From JBFFXF01 sp041569895 (GTDB taxonomy: Bacteria; Planctomycetota; UBA8108; JACQVS01), in the NCBI GenBank assembly GCA_041569895.1, contig JBFFXF010000095.1:1-23988 (forward strand): a stretch of DNA of 23,988 bases, in the 5' to 3' direction. The notes under the pieces are model-generated. The model was not told the origin of the DNA. It saw only the letters and a program-made list of their open reading frames with translations, and did no database searches. The translations under genes were made by a program, and so were the position numbers. Every line of letters begins with the position of its first letter. Position 1 is the first letter of the stretch. This document shows positions 11,628 through 17,990 of the stretch, one piece after another.

Positions 11628-12872
11628 ATGACGACGACGCCCGGCAACGCGAGCGCGCCGGCGCCGGACGGTGACTCCAGTCTCACGGAGTCTCACGCTG
11701 GGCCGGTTCACGCTGGGCCGATTCACGCTAGGCCGGCTCACGCTAGGCCGGCTCACGCGAGTCCATCGGACGCGGGCTCGTCGACCGCGATCGACGTCGG
11801 CACGTCGACCGCGCTGCGTGTCGGCATCGATCTCGGCTCCAGGCGGACCGTCTTCGTGGCGAGCGACGGCGGCGAGCGACTCGAGTTCGACGCCGACACC
11901 ACCTGCACCGTCGTCGGCTTCCCGAAGCGCGGCGTCATTCCGGGCGTTCTCCCCTCGGACTCCGACGCGCTCGTCGGCGACGAGGCGTCGGAGATGCAGA
12001 TCCACCTGGACGTGACGTGGCCGGTGAAGGACGGGCTGGTCGAGGACGTCGGCGCGTGCCGGCTCGTGACGCGCCACGTCCGCGAGCTCATCGATCCGGA
12101 CGGCATGAGGCCCATGTGGGGCGTCGTCGGCGCGCCGGTGGGCGCGTCGGGGGACCACCTCGACGCGCTGCGGGCGACGATGGTGGGCGTCCTCGATCGT
12201 CTGGTAGTCGTGCCGGAGCCGTGCCTGGCCGCCGCCGGGATGCCGGAGGACGCCGACGTGCGCAGCGCGGCCGAGACCGACCCGGGCGGGAGTCGCCTGA
12301 TCGTCGACATCGGCCTCGCGAGGACCGACCTCTGCCTCGTTCGCGGCGCCGATTCGACAGTCGAGCACCACCTCCGCATCCCGCACGCCGGGGAGGCGGT
12401 CGACGACGACCTCGTGCGACTGATCCGCAAGCAGCACCCCGGGCTCGACCTCGGACGCCGCACGTTGCAAGAGATCAAGGAGCGCCACGCCTTCGTCGGG
12501 GGCGGCGAGCGCGAGGCCCGCGTGCCGATCTACGCGGACGGCCGGCCGCAGACGCTCGACCTCGCCGTGCCGATCCGGGAGGCGTGCGAGCGGCTCCTCG
12601 CGCAGGTGGTGGGCGGCATCGAGGACCTCCTCGCGCGCCACCGCGACGGCTCGGGCGCGAGCGGCGCTCGCGATCCCGTGCGGACGGTCGTCCTCACCGG
12701 CGGGGGCAGCCGGATCGGCGGCCTCTGCGAGCGTGTCGAGGAAACGCTGCGCTCCTCGGGCTGGCAGGAGGCGAGTGTCCTTCGGCCGGCCGACCCGGTG
12801 CGCCTGGTCGCGAGGGGCGCGCTGCGGATGGCGGAGACGATGCCCGAGGCGAGTTGGGTGGAGCCCGCTTGA
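11628..12872 (+). CDS. MamK-like bacterial actin (MreB/ParM superfamily ATPase)
   Basis: 414 residues. The nucleotide-binding core has all three actin-fold signatures: GIDLGSRRTVFVAS (phosphate 1, about 66-79), LIVDIGLARTDLCLV (phosphate 2, Asp227) and LTGGGSRIGGL (adenosine, about 356-366). The details fit MamK, the magnetosome filament protein, better than MreB: VVGFPKRGVIPGVL, LVGDEASEMQIHLDVTWPVKDG, IKERHAFVGGGE, and near the end GALRMAETMPEASW, close to the MamK end as I recall it. It should polymerise with ATP. The first 60 residues are low complexity and include pentapeptides (HAGPV, HAGPI, HARPA). The ATG at 11628 has GGAGGAGG 8-10 bases upstream. No other mam gene is present, so it probably organises something other than magnetosomes. 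Confidence 0.82.
   Translation: MTTTPGNASAPAPDGDSSLTESHAGPVHAGPIHARPAHARPAHASPSDAGSSTAIDVGTSTALRVGIDLGSRRTVFVASDGGERLEFDADTTCTVVGFPKRGVIPGVLPSDSDALVGDEASEMQIHLDVTWPVKDGLVEDVGACRLVTRHVRELIDPDGMRPMWGVVGAPVGASGDHLDALRATMVGVLDRLVVVPEPCLAAAGMPEDADVRSAAETDPGGSRLIVDIGLARTDLCLVRGADSTVEHHLRIPHAGEAVDDDLVRLIRKQHPGLDLGRRTLQEIKERHAFVGGGEREARVPIYADGRPQTLDLAVPIREACERLLAQVVGGIEDLLARHRDGSGASGARDPVRTVVLTGGGSRIGGLCERVEETLRSSGWQEASVLRPADPVRLVARGALRMAETMPEASWVEPA
11693..11767 (+). repeat. 15-bp in-frame tandem repeat in the MamK-like N-terminus
   Basis: Five units of the type TCACGCTAGGCCGGC (11693, 11708, 11723, 11738, and a degenerate one at 11753), encoding HAGPV, HAGPI, HARPA, HARPA, HASPS. Being a multiple of three, copy changes keep the frame and would only lengthen or shorten the linker. 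Confidence 0.85.
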
Positions 12873-12895
12873 CGCCCCGGCGGTGCACGGAGGGG

Positions 12896-12950
12896 GTTGC
12901 GATCCCGGTCCGGGTCCCGGTTCCCGCCCCGGTCCCGGATCGCGGGCGCG
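12896..12950. repeat. Degenerate CCCGGT/TCCCGG array
   Basis: The gap between the convergent MamK-like gene and rpmH carries degenerate CCCGGT-type hexamers, similar in composition to the other intergenic arrays but without their conserved core. It could fold into GC-rich hairpins after either gene. Confidence 0.55.
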
Positions 12951-12953
12951 GCG

Positions 12954-13103
12954 TCAGCGCTTCGGTGGCTTCTTGTACCCCGGCATCTTGCGCCCGATGC
13001 GCCGCCGGCGGCTGATGATCTTGCGGCCACCGCGCGTCTTCATGCGATAGCGGAAGCCCCGCTTGTCTCGCTTGACGTTGGACTTGCGAATTCTCAGGCG
13101 CAT
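12954..13103 (-). CDS. rpmH: 50S ribosomal protein L34
   Basis: A 49-residue gene found by direct translation of the - strand from ATG at 13103 to TGA at 12954. The product is very basic. Its centre, GFRYRMKTRGGRKIISRRRR, followed by IGRK, matches the L34 signature (GFRARMKTxxGRxVLxxRRxKGR). L34 sits near the exit-side 23S rRNA in the large subunit. The N-terminus MRLRIRKSNVKRDKR replaces the usual MKRTYQPS-type start, and the C-terminus has a short extension MPGYKKPPKR. In most bacteria rpmH is followed by rnpA. Here the downstream gap is an 80-base repeat and then a convergent gene, so rnpA is absent from this place. No clear ribosome site is seen before the ATG. A good promoter lies about 130 bases upstream. 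Confidence 0.9.
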   Translation of the reverse strand: MRLRIRKSNVKRDKRGFRYRMKTRGGRKIISRRRRIGRKMPGYKKPPKR

Positions 13104-13229
13104 GACGTGACTGTCCGAGTCGCTGGTGCTCTCTCAGGCTGCAGGGGCGTCGGCCCGGGCCGGAGCGCCGGCTCGCCCGAGCGTCCCGGCTCCGGCGGGG
13201 ACGTCCGGCCCCGCCACGGCGAATCACCG

Positions 13230-13258
13230 ATACTACGCACCGCGGGTCGCGATTTCAA
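13230..13258 (-). promoter_or_regulatory. Sigma70-type promoter for rpmH
   Basis: On the - strand TTGAAA, exactly 17 bases, TAGTAT. It starts just after the stop of the KdsD gene (13263), so rpmH probably has its own transcript with a leader of about 120 bases. That is long enough for a regulatory structure, though I could not identify one. Confidence 0.62.
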
Positions 13259-13262
13259 GCGT

Positions 13263-14258
13263 TCACAGCAGAATCTTGCCGCGGCCGAGGATGTCGTGGA
13301 TGTGCACGATCCCGACGGGCTGCGAGCGGTGATCGACCACCGCGAGAGACGTGATCCCGTGGACCTCCATCACCCGCAGCGCCTCCGAGGCGGGGGCGTC
13401 CGTCTCGATCACACGGGGAGAGCGCGTCATCACCTCGCGCACCGGGCCGTCGAGGCCGGTGGGCTTCGACCCGGCGGCCCGCAGAAACCGCCGCAGGTCG
13501 CCGTCGGTGACGATGCCCACCAGGGCGCCGTCGGCGCCGGTGACGAGCGTGACGCCGAGGTTCTCCTTCGCGGTCATCTCGTCGATGGCGTCGCGGAGCG
13601 GACTGTCCTCCTCGACGATCGGAACGCGCGACTGGGAGCGCATCAGGTCGCGGACGCTGTAGCGGAGACGCTGCCCGAGCGCGCCGCCCGGATGGAAGCG
13701 CGCGTAGCTCTCCGGCGTGAAGCCGCGCGCCTCGAGAAGCACCATCGCGAGCGCGTCGCCGACGGCGAGCGTCACCGTGGTCGACGTCGTCGGCGCCAGA
13801 CCGAGCGGACAGGCCTCGTCGGCCACGCCGATGTCGATGGTGATCTCCGCCTGGCTCGCCAGGGACGACTCGAGGTTGCCGGTGAACGCCGAGATCGGCA
13901 CTCCCAGCGCCCGCGCCGCCTCGACGACGGCGAGCACCTCGGTGGTCTCGCCGCTGTTGGAGATCGCCACCAGGTGGTCCTCGGACCGGAGCACGCCGAG
14001 GTCGCCGTGGAGCGCATCGACCGGCTTGAGAAAAAGCGCCGGCGTGCCCGTGGACGAGAGCGTCGCGGCGATCTTCTCGCCGATGATGCCCGACTTGCCG
14101 ACGCCGGTGACGCCGACCTTGCCCCGCAACTCGAGGAGACGCTCGACGAGCCTGACGAACGGAGGTCCGAGCGTCTCGCGCTTGGCGAGGATCGCCTCGC
14201 CCTCGTGCGCCAGGATCTCCCGCCCGCGTCGCAGCACGAACTCGGGATCGATCTTCAT
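13263..14258 (-). CDS. kdsD: D-arabinose-5-phosphate isomerase (KdsD/KpsF/GutQ family)
   Basis: 331 residues with the full family layout: a SIS sugar-isomerase domain (about 30-195) and two CBS domains (about 205-331). It converts ribulose-5-phosphate to arabinose-5-phosphate, the first step to Kdo for lipopolysaccharide. SIS hallmarks are VGVTGVGKSGIIGEKIAATLSS (48-69), the catalytic-region HGDLG (84-88), AISNSGETTEV (98-108) and PTTSTTVTLAVGDALAM. The link FHPGGALGQRL before the CBS pair is diagnostic of KdsD/KpsF. GAGGAG lies about 9 bases before the ATG at 14258, and only 25 bases separate it from the upstream phospholipase-like gene, so they are probably co-transcribed. Its presence suggests Kdo-containing lipopolysaccharide. 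GutQ- or KpsF-type roles are not excluded. Confidence 0.92.
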   Translation of the reverse strand: MKIDPEFVLRRGREILAHEGEAILAKRETLGPPFVRLVERLLELRGKVGVTGVGKSGIIGEKIAATLSSTGTPALFLKPVDALHGDLGVLRSEDHLVAISNSGETTEVLAVVEAARALGVPISAFTGNLESSLASQAEITIDIGVADEACPLGLAPTTSTTVTLAVGDALAMVLLEARGFTPESYARFHPGGALGQRLRYSVRDLMRSQSRVPIVEEDSPLRDAIDEMTAKENLGVTLVTGADGALVGIVTDGDLRRFLRAAGSKPTGLDGPVREVMTRSPRVIETDAPASEALRVMEVHGITSLAVVDHRSQPVGIVHIHDILGRGKILL

Positions 14259-14283
14259 GTCGCCATTCTCCTCACAGTGCTCC

Positions 14284-15180
14284 TCAAAGAGACGGTGTCG
14301 GATACTTTCCCGGCTCTCCGAACGCCGCCTGCGCCAGATGCCTCGAGAGCTCGCGCCTCTCGTCGACGCTGAAGTACCGCCGGCGCAGCTCGCGTCGCAT
14401 GCGCGACGCCGACCGCAACGCGGCGCGGCCGGTCGGATCGCGGAGCTTCAGCAGCATCAGGTTCTGGCGCTCGAAGACGGCGAGCATGTCGTCGATGCAC
14501 CGCCGCCGGCAATCCTCGAAGAAGGCCTCCTGCAGCGGATAGAGCTTCTCGCGCGTGTGCGCGGTCCGGATGATATCGCGCCACGACTTTCGCAGGTTGA
14601 GCAGGAGGATGTTGTTGAAGATCCACTTGTTCGACCGCATGCCGAGCGCCTTCCACTTCACCGCCTTGTGAATCAATCGGTCGTTGCGACTGATGGTGCG
14701 GTTCCTCTTGATGCGGGCGACGATGTCCCAGTCCGCGTCGCTCACCGAGCCATCGGCGAGCGCCTCCCAGTAGGGGTGACCGAGGTACTTCGGCGGCAGA
14801 CCGAACACGAGGTGAAAGGGGACGAAGTGATTGTGAGCCGTGACGTCGGTCGCCAGGTGACAGAGGTAGCCGAGCATGAACGCCCGCTCGGTCTCCGTGG
14901 TCACGAGACTCTCGAGGCGGTCCTGGATGTTCCAGTTGTGGCAGTGGTTGTTGAGCCCACCATATTTCTTGAAATTGATAATATCAGCCGCAATATTGCC
15001 GTAAAAGAAGTGGTCGGGGTGCGCGACGACGACCCGCTGCTCCGCGTTGGCGTTCGAGACGCGGCCGAGCCGTCGAAGCACCTCTCCCGTCAGCTGGATG
15101 TGGATTCCCGGTCCGAAGACACGCCTCCTTTCACGCGCAGCCGCCTTTCGGTCGTACCCGCGACCCTGATATGATTTCAC
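14284..15180 (-). CDS. Zinc-dependent phospholipase C-like protein
   Basis: 298 residues. The first 150 match the zinc-dependent phospholipase C/S1-P1 type helical fold by their His/Asp pattern: FGPGIHIQLT, VAHPDHFFYGNIAADI, NNHCHNW and FMLGYLCHLATDVTAHNHFVPFH, which together could bind a three-zinc cluster. The family is known for hydrolysing phospholipids, but many members are of unknown substrate. The C-terminal half is helical and very basic. There is no signal peptide, which is odd for a phospholipase C and suggests a cytoplasmic role. The start is uncertain. GTG at 15180 is the only ordinary in-frame start, yet a strong AAAGGAGG at 15131-15124 is followed by no in-frame start codon. Upstream of KdsD in a probable operon. 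Confidence 0.75.
   Translation of the reverse strand: MKSYQGRGYDRKAAARERRRVFGPGIHIQLTGEVLRRLGRVSNANAEQRVVVAHPDHFFYGNIAADIINFKKYGGLNNHCHNWNIQDRLESLVTTETERAFMLGYLCHLATDVTAHNHFVPFHLVFGLPPKYLGHPYWEALADGSVSDADWDIVARIKRNRTISRNDRLIHKAVKWKALGMRSNKWIFNNILLLNLRKSWRDIIRTAHTREKLYPLQEAFFEDCRRRCIDDMLAVFERQNLMLLKLRDPTGRAALRSASRMRRELRRRYFSVDERRELSRHLAQAAFGEPGKYPTPSL
15167..15175 (+). promoter_or_regulatory. Extended -10 promoter for the GNAT gene
   Basis: TGATATGAT, a TGN-extended -10, on the + strand, 37 bases before the ATG at 15212. No good -35 is seen. It lies inside the first codons of the divergent phospholipase-like gene as called from 15180. Confidence 0.45.
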
Positions 15181-15211
15181 AGTCGGGAAGCCGATTCAAC
15201 GGGCGAAGCGC

Positions 15212-16051
15212 ATGAACGACTCGACCGGAATCGCCGGGGACAGCCTCGCGAGCGCACTCGAGCGCAACCAGATCGACTGGGTGATCGCGCAGGGCGATCT
15301 GCCCGGCGTCGAGCTCCATGTCGACGACGACGCCGTGTGGACCCGGTCGACGCTGCGCGGCCGGCCGAGCCACCTCTGCGGCATGCGCTTTCGCGACGGC
15401 GACGCCGACGGACGTCTCGCGTCGATTCTCGCGGTGTACAGGCGCGCGCGCTGTCCGGTCAGCGTGTGGGTCGGACCCGGCACGACGCCGGCGGACATCG
15501 AGGGCCGTCTCCGCCGGAGGCGGCTCCGCTGCGAGAAGCGTTTCCCCGGAATGGCGCTCCGGCTCGACGAGGCGCGGCAGCGTCCGATCCCCGAGGGCGT
15601 TCGGGTGACGCCGTCGCGGGACCTCGCGGAGATCGAGACCGCGGGTCACCCGTTGATCGGCGCCCCGACCACGCCGCTCCGGCGCCGGCAGCACGAGACC
15701 CTCCGGCTGCTCGCCGCCTCCCGCCCCGACACGGTGCGGTACTTCGTCGCGCGCTCGGATGACGAGGTGCTCGGCGTCGGCACGCTGTTCGTCTCGGCGG
15801 GCGTCGCGGGGATCTACGACGTCGGCGTTCACGAGCAGGCGCGACGCCGCGGCGTGGGCACGGCGCTGACGCTCGCGATCATCGATGAGGCGCGCGAGCT
15901 CGGACTCGAGGCCGCGGTGCTCCTCTCCTCGGCGATGGGCGAGGCGCTCTACCGTGCTCTCGGCTTTCGCGACGTCTGCGACGTCAGCCTGTGGTACTAC
16001 TCGAGAGCCCAGCAGCGCCGCGAGTCGGGTGAGGGCGAGCCTCCCCGTTGA
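15212..16051 (+). CDS. GNAT-family N-acetyltransferase
   Basis: 279 residues. The C-terminal half (about 130-270) is a GNAT acetyltransferase domain. YFVARSDDEVLGVGTLFVSAGVAGIYDVGV gives the central strands, EQARRRGVGTALTLAIIDEA holds the acetyl-CoA pyrophosphate loop (R/QxxGxG/A at 211-216), and ALYRALGF is the usual terminal motif. The N-terminal 120 residues look like a degenerate second GNAT-like half (SVWVGPGTTPADIEGRLRRR..FPGMALRLDE), as in tandem GNAT proteins. The substrate is unknown. No clear ribosome site precedes the ATG at 15212. Divergent from the phospholipase-like/KdsD operon. Confidence 0.82.
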   Translation: MNDSTGIAGDSLASALERNQIDWVIAQGDLPGVELHVDDDAVWTRSTLRGRPSHLCGMRFRDGDADGRLASILAVYRRARCPVSVWVGPGTTPADIEGRLRRRRLRCEKRFPGMALRLDEARQRPIPEGVRVTPSRDLAEIETAGHPLIGAPTTPLRRRQHETLRLLAASRPDTVRYFVARSDDEVLGVGTLFVSAGVAGIYDVGVHEQARRRGVGTALTLAIIDEARELGLEAAVLLSSAMGEALYRALGFRDVCDVSLWYYSRAQQRRESGEGEPPR

Positions 16052-16076
16052 GTTTCGCAGCCGCCCCGGATAGTGT
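16048..16076 (+). promoter_or_regulatory. Possible promoter for the lipoprotein-nagA pair
   Basis: TTGAGT, 17 bases, TAGTGT, overlapping the GNAT stop codon. Spacing is ideal, but the hexamers match only four and three consensus positions. The leader would be about 75 bases. Confidence 0.4.
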
Positions 16077-16159
16077 GACCCTGCCGCGACGACAGCTCCT
16101 CGAGAGACGCGGACTCCGTGACAGGCTCTGATGGACCGCAACGCGAAGGAGGACTCGCC

Positions 16160-16672
16160 ATGACACGACGCGCACTGCCACTGCTGCTTCTCCTCGGGGC
16201 GATCACGGGGTGCTCGCTCAACATCGGCACACGGCGGCAGGACTCGACCCTCAGCGTCCACGGGCTGGTCAACGGCTTCGTCTCGGCCGACGCGCTGAGA
16301 CCGTACGACGGCACCATCTTCTCCGTCGGCGTGCTGTCGGACACGCGCAGCGGTGAGCTCGTCTCGCTCGACTTCTGGCCGGTCTTCGGCCTCGGCATCG
16401 GCGCCGCCGGGGTGCGCACCCGCGTGCTGCCCGTCGAGGCGGGGGTCGGCGTGCTCTTCTACGATCCGAAGCCGCCGCCGCGGCGATCGGCGCCGCTCGA
16501 GGGGCACGAGGCGGAGGGAGAGCCGGCCGAGCCGACGGACGGCCCGACCGAGCTCGAACCGTCGCCCGAGTCCGCGCCGGCGCCGGAAACCGAGCCCGCC
16601 CCGCAGCCGGAATCGGCGCCGGAGCCGGAGGGCGAAACGTCCTCGGAGAACCGGCGGCCGTCCGGGGCCTGA
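16160..16672 (+). CDS. Small lipoprotein with acidic proline-rich tail
   Basis: 170 residues. The signal peptide MTRRALPLLLLLGAITGC ends in the lipobox ITGC, with lipidation expected at Cys18. The following 85 residues are a compact domain (LSVHGLVNGFVSADALRP, IFSVGVLSD, SLDFWPVFGLGIGAAGVRTRVLPVEAGVGVLFY) rich in short strands; I do not recognise it. From about 113 to the end it is a low-complexity Pro/Glu/Ala/Ser tail with repeated EPAPxPE-like units. AAGGAGGA lies 7 bases before the ATG at 16160, which fixes the start. Only 14 bases separate it from nagA, so the two are probably one transcript. No functional link between them is evident. Confidence 0.8.
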   Translation: MTRRALPLLLLLGAITGCSLNIGTRRQDSTLSVHGLVNGFVSADALRPYDGTIFSVGVLSDTRSGELVSLDFWPVFGLGIGAAGVRTRVLPVEAGVGVLFYDPKPPPRRSAPLEGHEAEGEPAEPTDGPTELEPSPESAPAPETEPAPQPESAPEPEGETSSENRRPSGA

Positions 16673-16686
16673 GGGAGAGGTCGATC

Positions 16687-17874
16687 GTGCCCGACGGTGT
16701 CGTCTTTCGTGGTGGGAACGTGCTGACCGGCGGGCGCAGCGTCGGGGACGTCGACGTCAGCGTCGAGGGCTCGCGGATCTCCGCCGTCGGCGCCGAGGCG
16801 TCACGACGTGGTCGGCGTCGCGCCCGCAACCTCGCGCGCGTCGACCTCGATGGCGCGTTTCTCGCGCCCGGCTTCATCGACCTGCACACGCACGGGGCCG
16901 CCGGCGTCCAGTTCGATCACGCGAGCGAGCGAGAGCTCGACGAGCTCCTCCGCGACCACTTCCTCGCGCACGGCGTCACGCGGCTGCTGGCCAGCCTGGT
17001 GCCGGCGCCGAAGCGCGAGCTCATCGCCGCGATCAGTCGCGTCGCCGCAGCGATCCGAAAGAGAGTCGGCCGCGGGGTCGCCGCGGGGATCCACCTCGAG
17101 GGTCCGTTTCTCAGTCCCGACCGGCCGGGCGCGCTGCCCGCGGGTCACTTCCGGACGTACTCGGCGGCGCTCGTCGATGCGTTGCTCGACGCCGGCGATG
17201 GCGCCGTGCGGACGATGACGCTCGCACCGGAGCGCGCGGGCGCCGATGCGCTCATCGCCCATCTGCGCCGCCGTCGCGTGATCCCCGCGTTCGGCCACTC
17301 GGCCGGGGGGTTCGACGATGCGGAGCGAGCGATCCGCGCGGGCGTGCGCTACGTGACGCATCTCTTCAATGCCATGGAGGGGATCCACCATCGCCGTCCG
17401 GGTCCGGTCTCCGCGTTCCTCGGCGATCCGCGGGTGCGCGTCGAGCTGATCTCCGACGGTTTTCACGTCGACCGCGAGGTGATGCGGTGGCTGGCGCGAG
17501 TCAAGCGCCCCGAGGAGGTGTGCCTGGTGAGCGATTCCGTGAGCCCGTGCGGGTTGCGCCCGGGCACCTATCGCTTCGCGGGGCGTGACGTGCGCCTCGA
17601 GGGCGGTCGGGTGACCCTCTCCGACGGCACGCTGGCGGGCAGCGCGTTGACCCTCGACCGCGCCGTGCGCAGCCAGGTGCGCGATGCGGGCCGGCTTCCG
17701 GAAGAGGCCTCGGTTTCGGCGTCCGCGACGCCCGCGCGCATCGCCGGGTGGCATCGCGACCGCGGCGAGATCGCTCCCGGGAAGATCGCCGACCTCGTCG
17801 TCCTCGACCGCAACCTCGCGGTGCGCGAGACGTACCTCGCCGGCGAGCGCGTCTTCCGCCGCGGCAAAGGCTGA
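16687..17874 (+). CDS. nagA: N-acetylglucosamine-6-phosphate deacetylase
   Basis: 395 residues, an amidohydrolase-superfamily enzyme that turns GlcNAc-6-phosphate into GlcN-6-phosphate plus acetate in amino-sugar recycling. All key sites are visible: GFIDLHTHG (HxH at 67-69), IHLEGPFLSP with the metal-binding Glu138, FGHSAGG with His204, THLFNAMEGIHHR with His225, LISDGFHVD with His260, and LVSDSVSP with the catalytic Asp283. The short N- and C-terminal beta segments (VVFRGGNVLTGG; GKIADLVVLDRNL) form the usual beta-sandwich. The start is GTG at 16687, after GAGGGAGAGG. The nagB/nagE partners are not in the window, so it may serve cell-wall recycling. The metal-site His residues of the HxH-type members are all kept. 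Confidence 0.93.
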   Translation: MPDGVVFRGGNVLTGGRSVGDVDVSVEGSRISAVGAEASRRGRRRARNLARVDLDGAFLAPGFIDLHTHGAAGVQFDHASERELDELLRDHFLAHGVTRLLASLVPAPKRELIAAISRVAAAIRKRVGRGVAAGIHLEGPFLSPDRPGALPAGHFRTYSAALVDALLDAGDGAVRTMTLAPERAGADALIAHLRRRRVIPAFGHSAGGFDDAERAIRAGVRYVTHLFNAMEGIHHRRPGPVSAFLGDPRVRVELISDGFHVDREVMRWLARVKRPEEVCLVSDSVSPCGLRPGTYRFAGRDVRLEGGRVTLSDGTLAGSALTLDRAVRSQVRDAGRLPEEASVSASATPARIAGWHRDRGEIAPGKIADLVVLDRNLAVRETYLAGERVFRRGKG

Positions 17875-17896
17875 TGTGGCTGCGTCCTCGCGTCGC

Positions 17897-17905
17897 TGAT
17901 ATCAT
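17897..17905 (+). promoter_or_regulatory. Extended -10 promoter for the first lamin-tail gene
   Basis: TGATATCAT: TGN followed by TATCAT, about 86 bases before the ATG at 17991 and 23 bases after the nagA stop. There is no good -35. Confidence 0.4.
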
Positions 17906-17990
17906 CCGCATCATTCATCGATCCATTGATTCCGAGGGCACGTCGCGAGCTTCTCTCACGCCCGCGCACGGCCCGCTTTCCGATCCGGAC

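Noticed and set aside
11165..11686. A 173-codon open frame on the - strand
   Set aside because: Its residues come largely from the 9-bp repeat (NLRNLRNLRS) and GACTCTG repeats. It overlaps the start of the MamK-like gene and has no ribosome site.
11628..12872. Magnetosome gene island
   Set aside because: Only the MamK-like gene is present. No MamB/M, MamE, MamI or MamQ-like protein is visible in the 24 kb.
12694..13227. A 177-codon - strand frame overlapping rpmH
   Set aside because: It is the wrong frame of the L34 region. The 49-codon frame carries the L34 signature and its own promoter.
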